From positions 1-5,260 of the forward strand of contig JAFYVO010000153.1 in NCBI GenBank assembly GCA_017549085.1: DNA of 5,260 nucleotides. The letters run 5' to 3'. Below the pieces are notes generated by a model. It was not told where the DNA came from. It worked only from the letters and a program-made list of their open reading frames with translations, and searched no databases. Source of the stretch: Thermoguttaceae bacterium (GTDB taxonomy: Bacteria; Planctomycetota; Planctomycetia; Pirellulales; Thermoguttaceae). A program made the position numbers and the translations under genes. Positions 4,263-5,260 of the stretch are shown piece after piece (within the stretch, counting starts at the first letter, position 1; each line of letters starts with the position of its first letter).

Positions 4263-5260
4263 ATGAGAGAACGAAACGAAGCGTATCGGCGCGCGCGGTT
4301 GCGAAAGACGATGGAAGAGGCGCGTCTCGACGGTTTTTTAATCGTCGACCCGTTGAACGTATCGTATTTGACGGGATTTCGCGGCGACGATTCTTATCTT
4401 TGGGTCGGCGACGCCGGCTCGGTTTTGCTCAGCGACACTCGGTTCGAGGAGCAAATCAAAGAGGAAGCGCCCGATCTTGACGCGCTGATTCGGCGCAGCG
4501 GCGAAACGACGCTCGGACTCCTCGAAGGCGCGGTCGCGAATCCGGCGTATTCGTCGACGCGTCCGAAACGGATTGGAATCGAAGCCGCGTCGACGACGGT
4601 TTCGCTCTATAACTCCTTGCGCGAGAAGTTTTCGGACGTCGAGTTTGTCGCGAGAGCGAACGACGTCGAGCGGTTGCGCGAAATCAAAGACGCGACCGAA
4701 ATCGCGGCGATTCGGGCGGCGGTCGACGTTACCGTCGACGGTTTTCGCGCTTTGAAGTCGGCGATTTTGCCGGACGCGACGGAAGTCGATTTGCGCGACG
4801 AATTGGAGTATCGAATGCGCAAGGCGGGCGGGGACGACGTCGCGTTTCCGACGATCGTCGCGTTCGACGACCGAGCGGCGCTTCCGCACGCGATCCCGGG
4901 GCGCGGGCGCAAGGTCGGCGAATCGTCGTTGATCTTGATCGATTGGGGCGCGAAAAAAGACGATTACGTCGGCGACTTAACGCGGACTTTCCGAACGGAA
5001 CGCGGGTTGAACGCGGCGCCGGGGAGCGAGTTCGCTCGGAAATTTCGGGAGGTTTACGACGTCGTTCTCGCCGCGCACGACGCCGCGATCGCCGCGATGA
5101 AACCGGGCGCACGTTGCGACGAAATCGACGGGATCGCTCGAAAGACGATCGCCGACGCCGGGTTCGGCGACTTTTTCGGGCACGGGCTTGGGCACGGAAT
5201 CGGGCGTTTCGTTCACGATTTCGGCGGGTTGAATCCGCGAGCGGAGCGGTTGCTGGAACC
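4263..5260 (+). CDS. M24-family metallopeptidase, probable Xaa-Pro aminopeptidase/dipeptidase (3'-truncated by window edge)
   Basis: The frame opens at ATG 4263 and stays open to the window end, giving 332 residues of a protein usually about 350-370 long. An in-frame TAA at 4236-4238 and the lack of other start codons fix the start. GAGGAAGGGG (4240-4249) is the likely ribosome site, about 13 bases away. The N-terminal creatinase-like domain (1-140) includes DGFLIVDPLNVSYLTGFRGD. The pita-bread catalytic domain follows, with FPTIVAFDDRAALPH (His209), metal ligands Asp227 (LIDWGA) and Asp238 (GDLTRTF), His311 in HGLGHGIG and His318 in FVHD. The Asp-Asp (11) and His-His (7) spacings match E. 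coli PepP as I recall it. The two Glu ligands expected near the C-terminus lie outside the window. It probably removes residues next to proline in the cytoplasm. It follows a strong terminator, so it is likely a flanking housekeeping gene, not a microcompartment part. Confidence 0.93.
   Translation, partial: MRERNEAYRRARLRKTMEEARLDGFLIVDPLNVSYLTGFRGDDSYLWVGDAGSVLLSDTRFEEQIKEEAPDLDALIRRSGETTLGLLEGAVANPAYSSTRPKRIGIEAASTTVSLYNSLREKFSDVEFVARANDVERLREIKDATEIAAIRAAVDVTVDGFRALKSAILPDATEVDLRDELEYRMRKAGGDDVAFPTIVAFDDRAALPHAIPGRGRKVGESSLILIDWGAKKDDYVGDLTRTFRTERGLNAAPGSEFARKFREVYDVVLAAHDAAIAAMKPGARCDEIDGIARKTIADAGFGDFFGHGLGHGIGRFVHDFGGLNPRAERLLE

Noticed and set aside
4338..4889. A 183-codon minus-strand frame opposite the M24 peptidase
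   Set aside because: It is Arg-rich with no motifs. The plus-strand frame here has the complete peptidase N-terminal domain and metal ligands.
1..5260. CRISPR arrays, tRNA or rRNA genes, insertion sequences, attachment sites
   Set aside because: No regularly spaced direct repeats, tRNA-like cloverleaf, rRNA signature, transposase motif or flanking terminal repeats were seen on either strand.

Overview
The window is moderately GC-rich DNA, very rich in CpG and in GCG, TCG, CCG and CGN codons. It carries part of a bacterial microcompartment (BMC) locus. The gene set is a PduP-type CoA-acylating aldehyde dehydrogenase, a small membrane protein, a BMC-P (EutN/CcmL) vertex protein, a degenerate RpiB-like protein, a second BMC-P and a class II sugar-phosphate aldolase. 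This matches what I recall of the Planctomycetes/Verrucomicrobia (PV or 'pvm') microcompartment that processes L-fucose and L-rhamnose. The source is therefore probably a planctomycete or a relative. That assignment rests on gene content and was not tested by a database search.

Layout, all genes on the + strand. (1) Bases 1-669 encode the C-terminal part of the aldehyde dehydrogenase, entering from the left edge with its catalytic Cys inside the window. (2) Bases 670-814 hold no gene but contain three hairpins followed by T-rich stretches, likely a terminator or attenuator zone. (3) Bases 815-3011 are a compact four-gene unit: membrane protein, BMC-P, RpiB-like protein, BMC-P. The first two genes overlap by ATGA, the next gap is 2 bases, and the last is 66 bases with a strong Shine-Dalgarno. 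A doubtful 39-codon ORF overlaps the end of this unit. (4) Bases 3131-4158 are the aldolase unit, with a consensus TATAAT box upstream and a strong intrinsic terminator downstream. (5) Bases 4159-4262 are a non-coding leader with one hairpin. (6) Bases 4263-5260 are an M24-family (Xaa-Pro) peptidase running off the right edge. It is probably a housekeeping gene flanking the BMC locus.

Inferred joint function: the aldolase cleaves L-fuculose-1-phosphate and/or L-rhamnulose-1-phosphate to DHAP and L-lactaldehyde. The aldehyde dehydrogenase then converts the aldehyde to an acyl-CoA inside the shell, whose vertices are closed by the BMC-P pentamers. The hexameric shell proteins, phosphotransacylase, kinase and lactate dehydrogenase expected for such a locus are not in this window. 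The least understood pieces are the membrane protein with an Arg/Ser-rich tail and the RpiB-like protein. The latter has an encapsulation-peptide-like N-terminus and lacks the isomerase catalytic motif.
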